Positions 1 to 6,260 of a stretch of 13,663 nt of DNA are shown one piece after another (within the stretch, counting starts at the first letter, position 1; every line of letters starts with the position of its first letter). The position numbers and the translations under genes were made by a program. Where the stretch lies: contig QBUN01000389.1 of NCBI GenBank assembly GCA_013180565.1, positions 1 through 13,663 of the forward strand, written 5' to 3'. The notes beneath the pieces were generated by a model. That model did not search any database, had not been told where the DNA came from, and saw only the letters and a list, made by a program, of their open reading frames with translations. The DNA is from Candidatus Methanophaga sp. GoMg3.2 (GTDB taxonomy: Archaea > Halobacteriota > Syntropharchaeia > Alkanophagales > Methanospirareceae).

Positions 1-208
1 AATGGAATAGAGGCAGATGTCTCCAACTCCTATCTTTTGTGTCGTGTATTTTACACTGTTTATTGCAAATCGGACAAGCGAACTCACTACCTTTAATGAA
101 GTCGAAAGAGACATCTATCCGTTCTTCTGATGTGTTCAGTTCAACGCTTTTCACAAACCCTGGAGATGGTACCCCCAGCGTAATCTGCATAAGCTTTTTA
201 TCATCCAT
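1..208 (-). CDS. ISL3-family transposase, N-terminal part (cut by window edge)
   Basis: Reading leftward from the ATG at 208, 69 residues are visible before the window ends. The piece carries a C45-x2-C48-x3-C52-x2-H55 zinc-binding cluster followed by the SWRHLPLFH segment (residues 61-69). This is the pattern of the N-terminal zinc finger of ISL3 transposases, which bind the IS ends before the catalytic DDE domain. The catalytic domain would lie beyond position 1. The ATG lies only 5 bases past the stop of the neighbouring PIN toxin gene, so the IS terminus must sit between this start and the toxin, or inside the toxin's last codons. The family call rests on the zinc-finger pattern alone, seen over a short stretch. 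Confidence 0.8.
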   Translation of the reverse strand, partial: MDDKKLMQITLGVPSPGFVKSVELNTSEERIDVSFDFIKGSEFACPICNKQCKIHDTKDRSWRHLPLFH

Positions 209-212
209 ATGC

Positions 213-617
213 TTATATAATAAGTGGCGTAATTAAGCTTACCCACACAATCTTGTGGAGATCCTCATTTATGTTATAGGTAAGAAGAGTTAAATTGTAG
301 CAAAGACCAGTAGAAGCAATTAGAAGATCGAAATCACCAATAAGTTTACCCTGCGTCCTTAACTTCGCTCTAAGCTCTCCGAACTTCTTGCTGATTTCCT
401 CATTTATTTCCAAAACCATAACGCCACTCAAGAACTCTTTTAAAACCGTTTCATTGGAAATAGGGTCAGCAGAGCGGTAAACGCCCTCATAAAGTTCAGC
501 TAAAGAAATCACGCTTATTGCTAAACCGTCCTTTTTTAATTCAAGGAGTTTCGTTACTTCTTTCTCTTTCCCATGAAGAGCATGAATTATCCAGTCGGTA
601 TCAACGAGATACTTCAT
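213..617 (-). CDS. PIN-domain ribonuclease toxin (VapC-like), 3' end probably altered by IS insertion
   Basis: This 134-residue protein has the PIN-domain layout of VapC toxins, metal-dependent RNases that cleave RNA such as tRNA or rRNA until bound by their antitoxin. Visible acidic residues are D6 (LVDTD), E41 (SLAELYEG) and D95/D97 (IGDFDLLIAS), with N115/D119 near the usual fourth site. Its ATG overlaps the stop of the antitoxin gene by four bases (ATGA), so the two are translationally coupled. The tail after HKI (VWVSLITPLII) is hydrophobic and lacks the usual PIN ending. The adjoining ISL3 gene starts 5 bases away, so I infer that the last 10 or so codons are IS-end sequence. The toxin may still be active because the catalytic residues precede this tail. 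Confidence 0.85.
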   Translation of the reverse strand: MKYLVDTDWIIHALHGKEKEVTKLLELKKDGLAISVISLAELYEGVYRSADPISNETVLKEFLSGVMVLEINEEISKKFGELRAKLRTQGKLIGDFDLLIASTGLCYNLTLLTYNINEDLHKIVWVSLITPLII

Positions 618-850
618 AACTCAACTGCCGGTCTTTTAGTAGATAATTGTCTGCTTTTGTAAATATCATTAATCAGCTTCTCGCAGTCAATCTTCCCTTT
701 CCAGCCCCCCATTGCCATTTCAAAAGCATCTTTTGTCTCATTTGTGACTTCTCTTATTGTTACTGTAACCTCTTTTCCCTCTTCAAGTTCCACTCTCTCC
801 AAAGGCTTAAAAGCGCCCTCCAAGAACCTAGCCTTTATTACTTTTTCCAT
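614..850 (-). CDS. AF2212-like (DUF104) antitoxin
   Basis: A 78-residue protein beginning MEKVIKARFLEGAFKPLERV. This matches the start of the AF2212/DUF104 antitoxins common in archaea, short beta-rich proteins that pair with PIN toxins. The N-terminal half (residues 1-35) is the conserved domain. The C-terminal half is charged and probably wraps the toxin. I chose the ATG at 850 rather than an in-frame ATG at 904 for three reasons. Family members begin here, AGGAAAC sits just upstream as a ribosome-binding site, and a TATA box lies at 882-890, which would put transcription start near 857. The gene is first in a two-gene operon with the PIN toxin (ATGA overlap). Autoregulation is usual for such pairs but not visible here. 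Confidence 0.88.
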   Translation of the reverse strand: MEKVIKARFLEGAFKPLERVELEEGKEVTVTIREVTNETKDAFEMAMGGWKGKIDCEKLINDIYKSRQLSTKRPAVEL

Positions 851-881
851 GTTTCCTGTTGCTTCTATTTTTGAAGTATTC

Positions 882-890
882 ATATAAAAA
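882..890 (-). promoter_or_regulatory. TATA box of the DUF104/PIN operon
   Basis: On the minus strand TTTTTATAT lies about 32-40 bases before the ATG at 850. That is the right distance for an archaeal TATA box with a leader of only a few bases. It supports the downstream start codon. Confidence 0.5.
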
Positions 891-980
891 CTTTTAATAT
901 CCACCCTCTTCTTGCTGTTCTAAAATGACTTTTCGTTTTATCTTTGTATAAAACGTGCATTTTATACCTATTTAGGACGT

Positions 981-1040
981 GGATTTACACAGATTTACAA
1001 GGATTTGGTTTCTTCTGCGTTAATCAGCGTTAATCCGTGT
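981..1040. repeat. Dispersed-repeat-like element (TTACACAG / CGTTAATC motifs)
   Basis: The segment holds GATTTACACAGATTTACAA followed by GCGTTAATCAGCGTTAATCC and CGTGTC, with CGTTAATC occurring twice at a short interval. From memory, strings of this kind (CGTTAATC with GTGTAAATC) recur as intergenic repeats in many unrelated environmental genomes. I cannot confirm copy number here, since only one copy is in the window. No coding signal. Confidence 0.4.
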
Positions 1041-1083
1041 CAACAATTAATTTTAGTTGGATACAAAGTTATGCTTTCTCGTA

Positions 1084-1645
1084 AAGGCAATATAACAAAA
1101 AAAGACAAGACAAGGAAGACAAAAAAAGACAAAGAAGACAAAAAAGACAACGTGAAAAAGACAAACATGATAAGCATGACAAACAATACAAGACAAACAA
1201 TACAAGACAAACAATACAAGACAAAAAATACAGTCTAAGACATATAGTATGAAAGATTTGAGTAGGGGGGAAATTGTATTATCAACCAGATCGGAGTCAA
1301 GTTTAATTGGCTAGGCGCGGAAGGAAAGAGCTAAAAGGATCAGTGGGATCAGGTAGACTGATTTTGATAAGTGGCGAGAGAAAGACAAGTTTATTGCTAT
1401 GATTGAGCAATACATCGAAAAAGACAAACAAGACAAGGTGAAAAGGACAAAGAATACAAAGAATACAAAAAAGACAAGGTGAAAAAGACAAATAGGGGGA
1501 TGAATGGCAGTCGTTGGAGCTATTTCGGGGCTAAAAAGGGTATGGCAGAAACAAGACAAACAAGACAACTTGGAAGAAGACAAAGAAGACAAAAGAATAC
1601 AAAGAAGACAAACAAGACAACCTAAACCAAGACAAAGATGAGTTG
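1084..1645. repeat. AAGACAA-type low-complexity repeat region, three clusters
   Basis: Three clusters (about 1099-1240, 1424-1497 and 1551-1640) are built of short purine-rich units such as AAGACAA and AATACAA in irregular 7-9 base spacing. The first cluster contains a 14-base unit CAATACAAGACAAA repeated three times in tandem near 1188-1230. Between clusters lies ordinary sequence (about 1241-1420 and 1498-1550). All three share the same unit, so this is one expanded family rather than chance A-richness. The open frames crossing it are low-complexity Lys/Thr/Arg/Gln or Ser/Leu/Cys/Phe strings and I do not regard them as genes. No other feature is seen between 905 and 1774. Confidence 0.75.
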
Positions 1646-1774
1646 GAACTGGGTCTATGGATGCTGCAATTGTACGCCGAAGGAGCTGGCAATAGTGTGT
1701 GTGCTTTCAGTAATGATATTTGCAGTCTGGTGGATTTTTATGCAATGCTATGCAAATTATATTCAAAAATAAAA

Positions 1775-1963
1775 ATGCGCGAATATGAATTCCTTAATGG
1801 AAAAAGGTGTATGGAAGAGGCTCTGCAGGGTTCTAAATATTGTATACTCCATGTTGATCTACCAGAAGATGAAAAAAGCGATATTCGGAACTTTCATGTG
1901 GGCTGCATTCATTGCAACATTCGCACGGGAATATATGAGATAATCTATCTATATAGAATATAA
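1775..1963 (+). pseudogene. N-terminal fragment of a pentapeptide-repeat-type protein
   Basis: A 62-residue frame from the ATG at 1775 reads MREYEFLNGKRCMEEALQGS and continues KYCILHVDLPEDEKSD. The pattern C12...C23-x2-H26 followed by DLPEDE is one I recall from the N-terminal leader domain of archaeal pentapeptide-repeat proteins, where it probably binds zinc. After about residue 39 the sequence loses that character and ends at a stop six bases before the next gene. The repeats themselves are missing, so I read this as a truncated remnant. The same frame is open upstream to 1643, but the extension looks unrelated. Pentapeptide repeats do occur at the C-terminus of the KAP protein two genes downstream, so the fragment may be debris from a rearranged relative. 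Confidence 0.5.
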
Positions 1964-1968
1964 TTATT

Positions 1969-2925
1969 ATGAAGAAATTTACACATGCCTGGTTAGCCTT
2001 TATGGCGATAAAGAGGCTGGAAGAAACGCAACTATCCGATACAAACAGAGCGTATGCAAATGACCTTATAGGCTGGTTCAAAGATCATAAGGACGATGTA
2101 GCACAAGGCGCATGGTATCCCGATGCAGTAATAAAAGATATGGCAAATAGCCATGTGCTAAAGCTTACGCCGTCGGATGATGCCGAGAATAAATTCAAAC
2201 AGCTCCCAACCACATACTTAAATTATCAGTATGGTGGGAAATCAGCTTTAAGAAAGAGCTCATTCACGGTTGATGCGGTAGACAACTTACCTGATCGTTG
2301 CGAATCAATCGCGCAATCAGTGATAGACGATCTAAAGATACAGGAAAGAGAGGATAAAGGGTCACCTGTGTCGCCCACGGCAAACCACATAGCTTTATTA
2401 CTTTTCATGTTAAGTCATTATGTTGCAGATGCGCATATGCCATTCCACTGCGACAGTAGGCGATTTTCCGAAGGTATAAATCTGCATGGATATATAGAAG
2501 GCAAATGGGATGACCAGATCAAGTGTTTTTATCCAATCGATAAGGATAATGACCGATTTTTCTATGATCATGATGGTTATCCCTCGAGGGCCGAGGGGTC
2601 TGGCATAGATCAAGAGTATCAATCGTCAATTCTAAAGACAGTTGAAGATGAACTACGAGATAGAAGATTCATCCTATCCTGGGGTGAGGATAACAATAAC
2701 GTATGGGATTTTATGAGCGCAATATGCCAGTATTCTTATCTTCTTTCTTATTGTTTTGTAGCCACTGAGTACGATCATACAAATGTGACGAAGACAAATT
2801 GGCAATCTCTGGGCTCGATTTCCTTCGACAAGTTTAGTGTAGCCATTATTTCAGATGCGATTGATTCGATTGCCCGTGTTTGGTTCAGAGTTTGGCGCAG
2901 GTATTTGAAATGGAAGATCGAGTAA
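1969..2925 (+). CDS. Cytoplasmic zinc hydrolase, phospholipase C / S1-P1 nuclease fold
   Basis: This 318-residue protein carries the ligand set of the zinc-dependent phospholipase C / S1-P1 nuclease superfamily: H6 (THAWLAF), the GAWYPD loop with W49 and D52, H150-x3-D154-x-H156-x3-H160 (HYVADAHMPFH), and H173-x3-E177-x3-D181 (HGYIEGKWD). These would hold the metal cluster that cleaves phosphodiesters in phospholipids or single-stranded nucleic acid. Which substrate is used cannot be told from sequence. Classical members are secreted, but this one has no signal peptide and H6 sits at the very N-terminus, pointing to action inside the cell. It ends 61 bases before a KAP NTPase in the same direction, so the two are probably co-transcribed. 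A TATA-like AATATATG near 1930-1938 may drive them. Its role as an effector controlled by the NTPase is inference. Confidence 0.72.
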   Translation: MKKFTHAWLAFMAIKRLEETQLSDTNRAYANDLIGWFKDHKDDVAQGAWYPDAVIKDMANSHVLKLTPSDDAENKFKQLPTTYLNYQYGGKSALRKSSFTVDAVDNLPDRCESIAQSVIDDLKIQEREDKGSPVSPTANHIALLLFMLSHYVADAHMPFHCDSRRFSEGINLHGYIEGKWDDQIKCFYPIDKDNDRFFYDHDGYPSRAEGSGIDQEYQSSILKTVEDELRDRRFILSWGEDNNNVWDFMSAICQYSYLLSYCFVATEYDHTNVTKTNWQSLGSISFDKFSVAIISDAIDSIARVWFRVWRRYLKWKIE

Positions 2926-2986
2926 AGGAAAACAAAAAGCGTGAATAACCAAAACAATATAAACGCAAGAGGAGAAGTATAAAGAG

Positions 2987-4549
2987 ATGGCAAAAATTGT
3001 TGTTGATACTCCGACTAGAGACGGATTAGGATTTCAAGATTATGCAGACGCTTTGGTAAACATAATTGTGGATTCCGGATCACCGTTTACCATAGGTATA
3101 TTGGGCGAATGGGGCGTAGGGAAAACGAGCCTGATGCAAACGATGCGCGAGAAACTAAATGACGAGCACGGAAAAGATATTATCCCTATCTGGTTTAACG
3201 CATGGAGATGCGAAAGAGAAAGAAATTTGGCAATTATCCCGCTATTGCAACTATTAGTAAGTGAGATCAAAGACAACAAATTGAGAAAAGCGTTCATAGA
3301 AATCCTCAAGTCATTACAGCTAAAATTTTCGCTGCCCGGCGGTGTAGAACTAAGTGCTGGTGGTGTATCACAAAACCAAGTTGAAGGAGACCTTTATTAC
3401 GCTGAATTAGATGCTATTGAAACGACGTTAAAGGAAACGGATAAAAAAATTGTTGTTTTCATTGATGACTTAGATAGATGTGCACCGGATAAAATTCTAG
3501 AAGTGCTCGAATCAACAAAGGTATTTCTGGATATAAAAGGCTTCGTTTACGTTCTTGGATTAAGCCCCGAAGTGATTGTAAAAGCAATAGAACAGAAATA
3601 CGAGGATATGGGGATAAATGGAGAAGATTATTTGGAAAAGATAGTGCAAATCCCATTTAGAATTCCTGATTGGAATGTAACAGATCGTGGTGATTTCCTT
3701 ACGGATTTAGTAGATAAGGATAAAATAGATCCTACGTACAAAAGTACAATCGGCGAGTATAAGGACATTATACAAGAAGTAATTGAAAGGACACCGCGGC
3801 AGGTAAAACGATTCATTAACACATATATTTGTGAACAAGAGATATTTAAAGAGAAGGAGCTTGACCAAACAATCCATCTAGTATTGACGATACTGAAGTT
3901 TAAGTGGTACAACTTTTATCAGAAATTGTTTGATGAGAAATATCGCCAAAATTTGAAAGAAATATTAAGTGATGAAAATAAGCTCAGAGAAGAGTTAAAA
4001 GAAAAAAAAGAGGCAAAAGGAAAAGAAGATAATCAAGATAAGAGCTTGGATCTTGTTGATTTTATATCTAAACCTGAAGTAAGAGAAGCAATAAAAAATA
4101 TAATAGATATGGATTACAAGCAGTTGCTTGAATACAGAAGAGTGGGAATGATTATGCCTCAAAAAATTTCAGAATCTGCGACAAGTCGTGAAAAGCTCAT
4201 AGAGCTGCTTAGAGCTAAAAAAGTTTCTGAATTCAATGCATTAAGGGGTAGAGAAGGTCTAGAAGAAATTAATTTGAGCATGGCTAATTTGAGCATGGCT
4301 AATTTGAACGGGGCTGATTTGAGAAGTGGAATTATTTTTATCAAGGAGCCGTACTATCAAAAAGCAAAGGTAAATGATGCAAATTTCGAGTACGCATTAA
4401 TAAGCGGTAGAGGATTTTTAGAGTATTTGAGAGAAAACGGAGCAAAAAACGTCCCCGATGAGGTTTCTACTAAGGATGAATTTATAAATGAGATGAAGAA
4501 AAAGGGGTTTGACATATGGAGTATAGAACAATTTTTTGACGAATACTAA
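2987..4549 (+). CDS. KAP-family P-loop NTPase with C-terminal pentapeptide repeats
   Basis: A 520-residue KAP-type STAND NTPase. Walker A is GEWGVGKTS at 40-48, the KAP hallmark FNAW is at 70-73, Walker B VVFIDDLDRC at 156-165, and a basic RTPRQVKRFIN segment at 269-278 marks the end of the core. Residues about 319-355 are charged and probably coiled coil. Residues 428-446 are short pentapeptide repeats (NLSMANLSMANLNGADL), with a further ANFEYA at 465-470. KAP proteins are ATP switches, some membrane-linked, and several bacterial anti-phage systems contain them. No transmembrane insertion, common in other KAP proteins, is evident here. GAGGAG at 2969-2974 is a plausible ribosome-binding site. 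The gene follows a zinc hydrolase in the same direction, suggesting a sensor-switch plus effector pair; that pairing is inferred. Confidence 0.85.
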   Translation: MAKIVVDTPTRDGLGFQDYADALVNIIVDSGSPFTIGILGEWGVGKTSLMQTMREKLNDEHGKDIIPIWFNAWRCERERNLAIIPLLQLLVSEIKDNKLRKAFIEILKSLQLKFSLPGGVELSAGGVSQNQVEGDLYYAELDAIETTLKETDKKIVVFIDDLDRCAPDKILEVLESTKVFLDIKGFVYVLGLSPEVIVKAIEQKYEDMGINGEDYLEKIVQIPFRIPDWNVTDRGDFLTDLVDKDKIDPTYKSTIGEYKDIIQEVIERTPRQVKRFINTYICEQEIFKEKELDQTIHLVLTILKFKWYNFYQKLFDEKYRQNLKEILSDENKLREELKEKKEAKGKEDNQDKSLDLVDFISKPEVREAIKNIIDMDYKQLLEYRRVGMIMPQKISESATSREKLIELLRAKKVSEFNALRGREGLEEINLSMANLSMANLNGADLRSGIIFIKEPYYQKAKVNDANFEYALISGRGFLEYLRENGAKNVPDEVSTKDEFINEMKKKGFDIWSIEQFFDEY

Positions 4550-4563
4550 CTTCTTAATTAGAA

Positions 4564-4596
4564 GCAATCGCTAGATCAACAAAAACAGCAGCGATT
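4564..4596 (+). other. Hairpin downstream of the KAP gene
   Basis: AATCGC (4564-4569) pairs with GCGATT (4591-4596) around a 21-base loop. It lies just after the KAP stop and just before the stronger folded element at 4631. It could be part of the 3' untranslated region or of one larger RNA. Confidence 0.35.
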
Positions 4597-4630
4597 ATCT
4601 GTGTGAGGGGGAAATCGGGAGGTAAGAGAT

Positions 4631-4735
4631 GGTAGCAGTTCCGGGAGTAAATAAATGTAAACAATGTTGAATACATAGTTACTCTCTAGCGAAAGAGTTA
4701 GAGGAAACTACTGCACCTTTTTCCTTCTTTTTTCT
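4631..4735 (+). ncRNA. Candidate structured small RNA with pyrimidine-run terminator
   Basis: Nested pairing closes the whole element. GGT-A-GCAGT (4631-4639) pairs with ACTGC-ACC (4710-4717), leaving one bulged A. Inside, GAGTAA (4645-4650) pairs with TTACTC (4679-4684), and ATGTA (4655-4659) with TACAT (4672-4676). A side hairpin CTCTA/TAGAG lies at 4684-4703. The outer stem runs straight into a pyrimidine-rich tract with two long T runs (4718-4733), which is what an archaeal terminator looks like. I do not match it to a known RNA family. It may be an independent small RNA, or the terminator and 3' end of the KAP transcript. Confidence 0.45.
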
Positions 4736-4838
4736 ATTCCGACCTAGTCAACTCATATCTTCAACGGGAGCAGAAAAAGGTGGATGGAACGAAGTTCCTG
4801 GATGGAACAGGAGCGCAAGGACCAGTAATCGAAAACTT

Positions 4839-4877
4839 TGTTTCATTCAAAACACTCAAAAGTCAGTGAATGAAACA
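4839..4877. repeat. Perfect 11-bp inverted repeat
   Basis: TGTTTCATTCA (4839-4849) and TGAATGAAACA (4867-4877) are exact complements around a 17-base spacer. It could be a protein binding site or a transcribed hairpin. No adjacent gene start identifies a target. Confidence 0.5.
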
Positions 4878-4954
4878 TCAACGCAGAGCCATTTCGTAAC
4901 GCGGAGCGATACGGGCTGGATCCTACAGAACACACATGAAGGGGTGTTTTAGGG

Positions 4955-4991
4955 CGTCTGTATAACCACTCAAAAATCGATGATACAGACG
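4955..4991. repeat. Perfect 9-bp inverted repeat
   Basis: CGTCTGTAT (4955-4963) and ATACAGACG (4983-4991) pair exactly around 19 bases. GTTATAAAACG follows at 4991-5001. Function unknown. Confidence 0.45.
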
Positions 4992-5200
4992 TTATAAAAC
5001 GCAACTTCATCCGATTAGAAAAAAAATGATTTGATTAGCGAATAATGATAAGCAGAAGATTGAGATGAGGAATAAGGATATAAGGAGATAGCAGAGAGAG
5101 AGAAATCAGAAAGAGCAAAAAAGAGCTGATGGCCTGAGGAATGAGAGACATAAAACCGCTTCGCGCTTTTATTTCCCCGGGGCTTATTTTCTCACACTGA

Positions 5201-5363
5201 CGAACCCTCGGAGATAGAGCGATTGACATCGTGAGAGCGAAGAAAACGGACACTGTGATAGTAGAAGACATCATAAACGATAGAGAAGTTAGCGCAGACA
5301 TCGAGACTATTAGGAGAAGACAAGATATATAGACGTGAGAAGTGGGATGAGGTAATGATGTGA
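5201..5363 (+). pseudogene. Decayed ORF of unknown family
   Basis: A frame with no start codon (5201-5332) reads in part RAIDIVRAKKTDTVIVEDII and then NDREVSADIETIRRRQDI. It looks protein-like, with alternating hydrophobic and charged helices. After the TAG at 5330 a shift of one frame continues in the same style (RREKWDEVMM, stop at 5361-5363). A frameshifted remnant is the simplest reading. I do not recognise the family, and chance open frames of this length are possible. Confidence 0.35.
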
Positions 5364-5388
5364 CGAGTAGCAATAGTAATTGTATCTG

Positions 5389-5403
5389 AGGGAGGCACTC
5401 CCT
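5389..5403. other. Mini-hairpin AGGGAG-GCA-CTCCCT
   Basis: A perfect 6-bp stem is closed by a three-base GCA loop. GNA loops of this kind make unusually stable small hairpins, and this one fits the GAA-loop series seen at 8950-9790. A G-rich TTGGGGTGGGTGGG string follows near 5429-5442. Nothing else of note lies between 5404 and 5580. Confidence 0.45.
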
Positions 5404-5583
5404 GAAGAAACAAACATTATTGCTATGAATTGGGGTGGGTGGGTCAGACCTCAAACTTCACATCATTAGGTTTGGGCGAGTGAAGCGAGCATGGTAAATT
5501 GATATTCTACGTCAAAGCGTGACCTTACGGCGGAGATCTTCACAGAATATCAAAATAAAGTTTAGAGATATTGGGACGATTTT

Positions 5584-5600
5584 AAAAAAACAAAAAATAA
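5584..5600 (-). terminator. T-rich terminator of the leftward operon
   Basis: On the minus strand two adjacent T runs (TTTTTTGTTTTTTT) occur about 110-125 bases beyond the last gene of the operon. This is typical of archaeal pyrimidine-run termination. It would back up the hairpin at 5681-5700. Confidence 0.5.
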
Positions 5601-5680
5601 GGGGTTCCGTTCTACTTCTGCAGGAATGAAGCCGACAGGTTGAAGTCAGCGCATATGAGCCGCTCCTGATCTTGTTAAGG

Positions 5681-5700
5681 AAAAGGGGGCAGGTGCCCCT
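5681..5700 (-). terminator. Hairpin terminator after the last operon gene
   Basis: On the minus strand GGGGCA and TGCCCC form a tight stem with a two-base loop, followed by CTTTTCC, only about 10 bases past the stop at 5711. Position and T run fit a transcription terminator. Confidence 0.55.
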
Positions 5701-5710
5701 GATGTCTGGC

Positions 5711-5938
5711 TCATGATCTACCCCCGCCGGAAAAGTACGCGCTCGCGGCTTCATATAATAACCCCGGTACGTCATCCCGTGATGCCTCCTCGTAATAGCT
5801 GACGACGTCAGCGGATGCAATCGCCCAGAAGTTCCCGCCGCTGTAATATGCAAAGGCTAAAAGGTGTTGTCCCTGCAGGAGTTCAAGGAGTGCAGGCGAA
5901 TGACGTCTAAGCCGTGGCGGCAGGCCGTTAGACACCAT
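5711..5938 (-). CDS. Small hypothetical protein, last gene of the plasmid-like operon
   Basis: A 75-residue protein of unknown family. The middle is aromatic and alanine-rich (LLAFAYYSGGNFWAIASADV), followed by an acidic helix (SYYEEASRDD). Its ATG lies one base after the stop of the preceding microprotein gene, so it is translated as part of the same tightly packed operon. The GNFWAI segment faintly recalls the GFWNVE segment of that neighbour, which may hint at distant relationship. A hairpin plus T run follows the stop codon, making this the operon's final gene. There is no signal peptide or clear membrane helix. The frame is supported mainly by the exact gene packing. Confidence 0.6.
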   Translation of the reverse strand: MVSNGLPPRLRRHSPALLELLQGQHLLAFAYYSGGNFWAIASADVVSYYEEASRDDVPGLLYEAASAYFSGGGRS

Positions 5939-5939
5939 T

Positions 5940-6101
5940 TTATTTATTCGCCCCCCGGTCCGCTTCTACGTTCCAGAACCCGTTATATTTCACGATTTCA
6001 GGGCTTGCACCTTCGTATTCGAGAAGTGCGACAGTCTCCGCTATCTCCTCCCAGCTAAGCGCGCCATGAGGATAAACAATATAACGGTTATTTTCTGACA
6101 T
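5940..6101 (-). CDS. Microprotein with SW...GFWNVE motif, paralog of the next gene upstream
   Basis: A 53-residue acidic protein that starts MSENNRYIVYPHGALSWEEI and ends with a GFWNVE-containing segment (residues 41-46). It is absent from longer-ORF listings because of its size. It begins two bases after the upstream 45-residue gene ends and finishes one base before the next ATG. It shares MSE-x2-RY-x2-Y, an SW pair and WNVE with that upstream gene, so the two look like a tandem duplication. No family is recognised. Small acidic proteins in such operons are sometimes inhibitors or DNA mimics, but nothing here proves that. Confidence 0.62.
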   Translation of the reverse strand: MSENNRYIVYPHGALSWEEIAETVALLEYEGASPEIVKYNGFWNVEADRGANK

Positions 6102-6103
6102 TC

Positions 6104-6241
6104 TTAGCCCGCCTCTCTAATCTCATCTTCAACGTTCCATAAGTCCACCGTCGATAACTGGTCAGCCTTCATAATTTCACCTATGGCGAGAGTCCAACTA
6201 AAGCTAGTTTCATATTCAAGGTATCTTTTTTCTTCGCTCAT
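6104..6241 (-). CDS. Microprotein with SW...WNVE motif
   Basis: A 45-residue acidic protein beginning MSEEKRYLEYETSFSW. I chose the ATG at 6241, not an in-frame ATG at 6298 inside the ArdC gene, because AGGAGGG lies about 9 bases upstream and because the start then aligns with the paralogous 53-residue gene (MSE, RY, SW and WNVE in the same order). The stop is two bases before the next start. The function is unknown. Its place directly after ardC suggests it belongs to the same mobile-element establishment or defence-evasion set. Confidence 0.62.
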   Translation of the reverse strand: MSEEKRYLEYETSFSWTLAIGEIMKADQLSTVDLWNVEDEIREAG

Positions 6242-6260
6242 TCTTTTTATCCCTCCTTTT

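Larger units (their letters stand above)
4736..5200. other. Non-coding stretch with scattered hairpins
   Basis: No convincing gene is seen. It holds GGAAC-GAA-GTTCC (4786-4798), part of a TGGAACGAAGTTCCTGGATG string that recurs at 9773-9792, and two longer inverted repeats (listed separately). Another hairpin lies at 5150-5172: ATAAAA and TTTTAT arms around CGCTTCGCG, which reads CGC-GAA-GCG on the minus strand. The purine-rich plus strand from 5035 makes a long Leu/Ser-rich frame on the other strand that I regard as a shadow. Confidence 0.5.

Noticed and set aside
1005..1238. 77-codon Lys/Thr-rich frame on the plus strand
   Set aside because: More than half is repeat-derived; the start lies in the dispersed-repeat element, and no domain is visible.
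1303..1592. Cys/Phe/Leu-rich frames opposite the AAGACAA repeats
   Set aside because: They come directly from reading the repeat unit on the other strand (TTGTCTT), so they are low-complexity artefacts.
5429..5442. G-quadruplex at TTGGGGTGGGTGGG
   Set aside because: Only three G runs of three or more are present in close range; a fourth is lacking.
5035..5454. 139-codon Leu/Ser-rich frame on the minus strand resembling a membrane protein
   Set aside because: It is the complement of a purine-rich strand, with no ribosome-binding site and no family pattern. The plus strand there shows a more protein-like decayed frame and hairpins.
5512..5853. 113-codon minus-strand frame overlapping the last operon gene
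   Set aside because: It runs through both terminators and overlaps the better-supported 75-residue gene in another frame.
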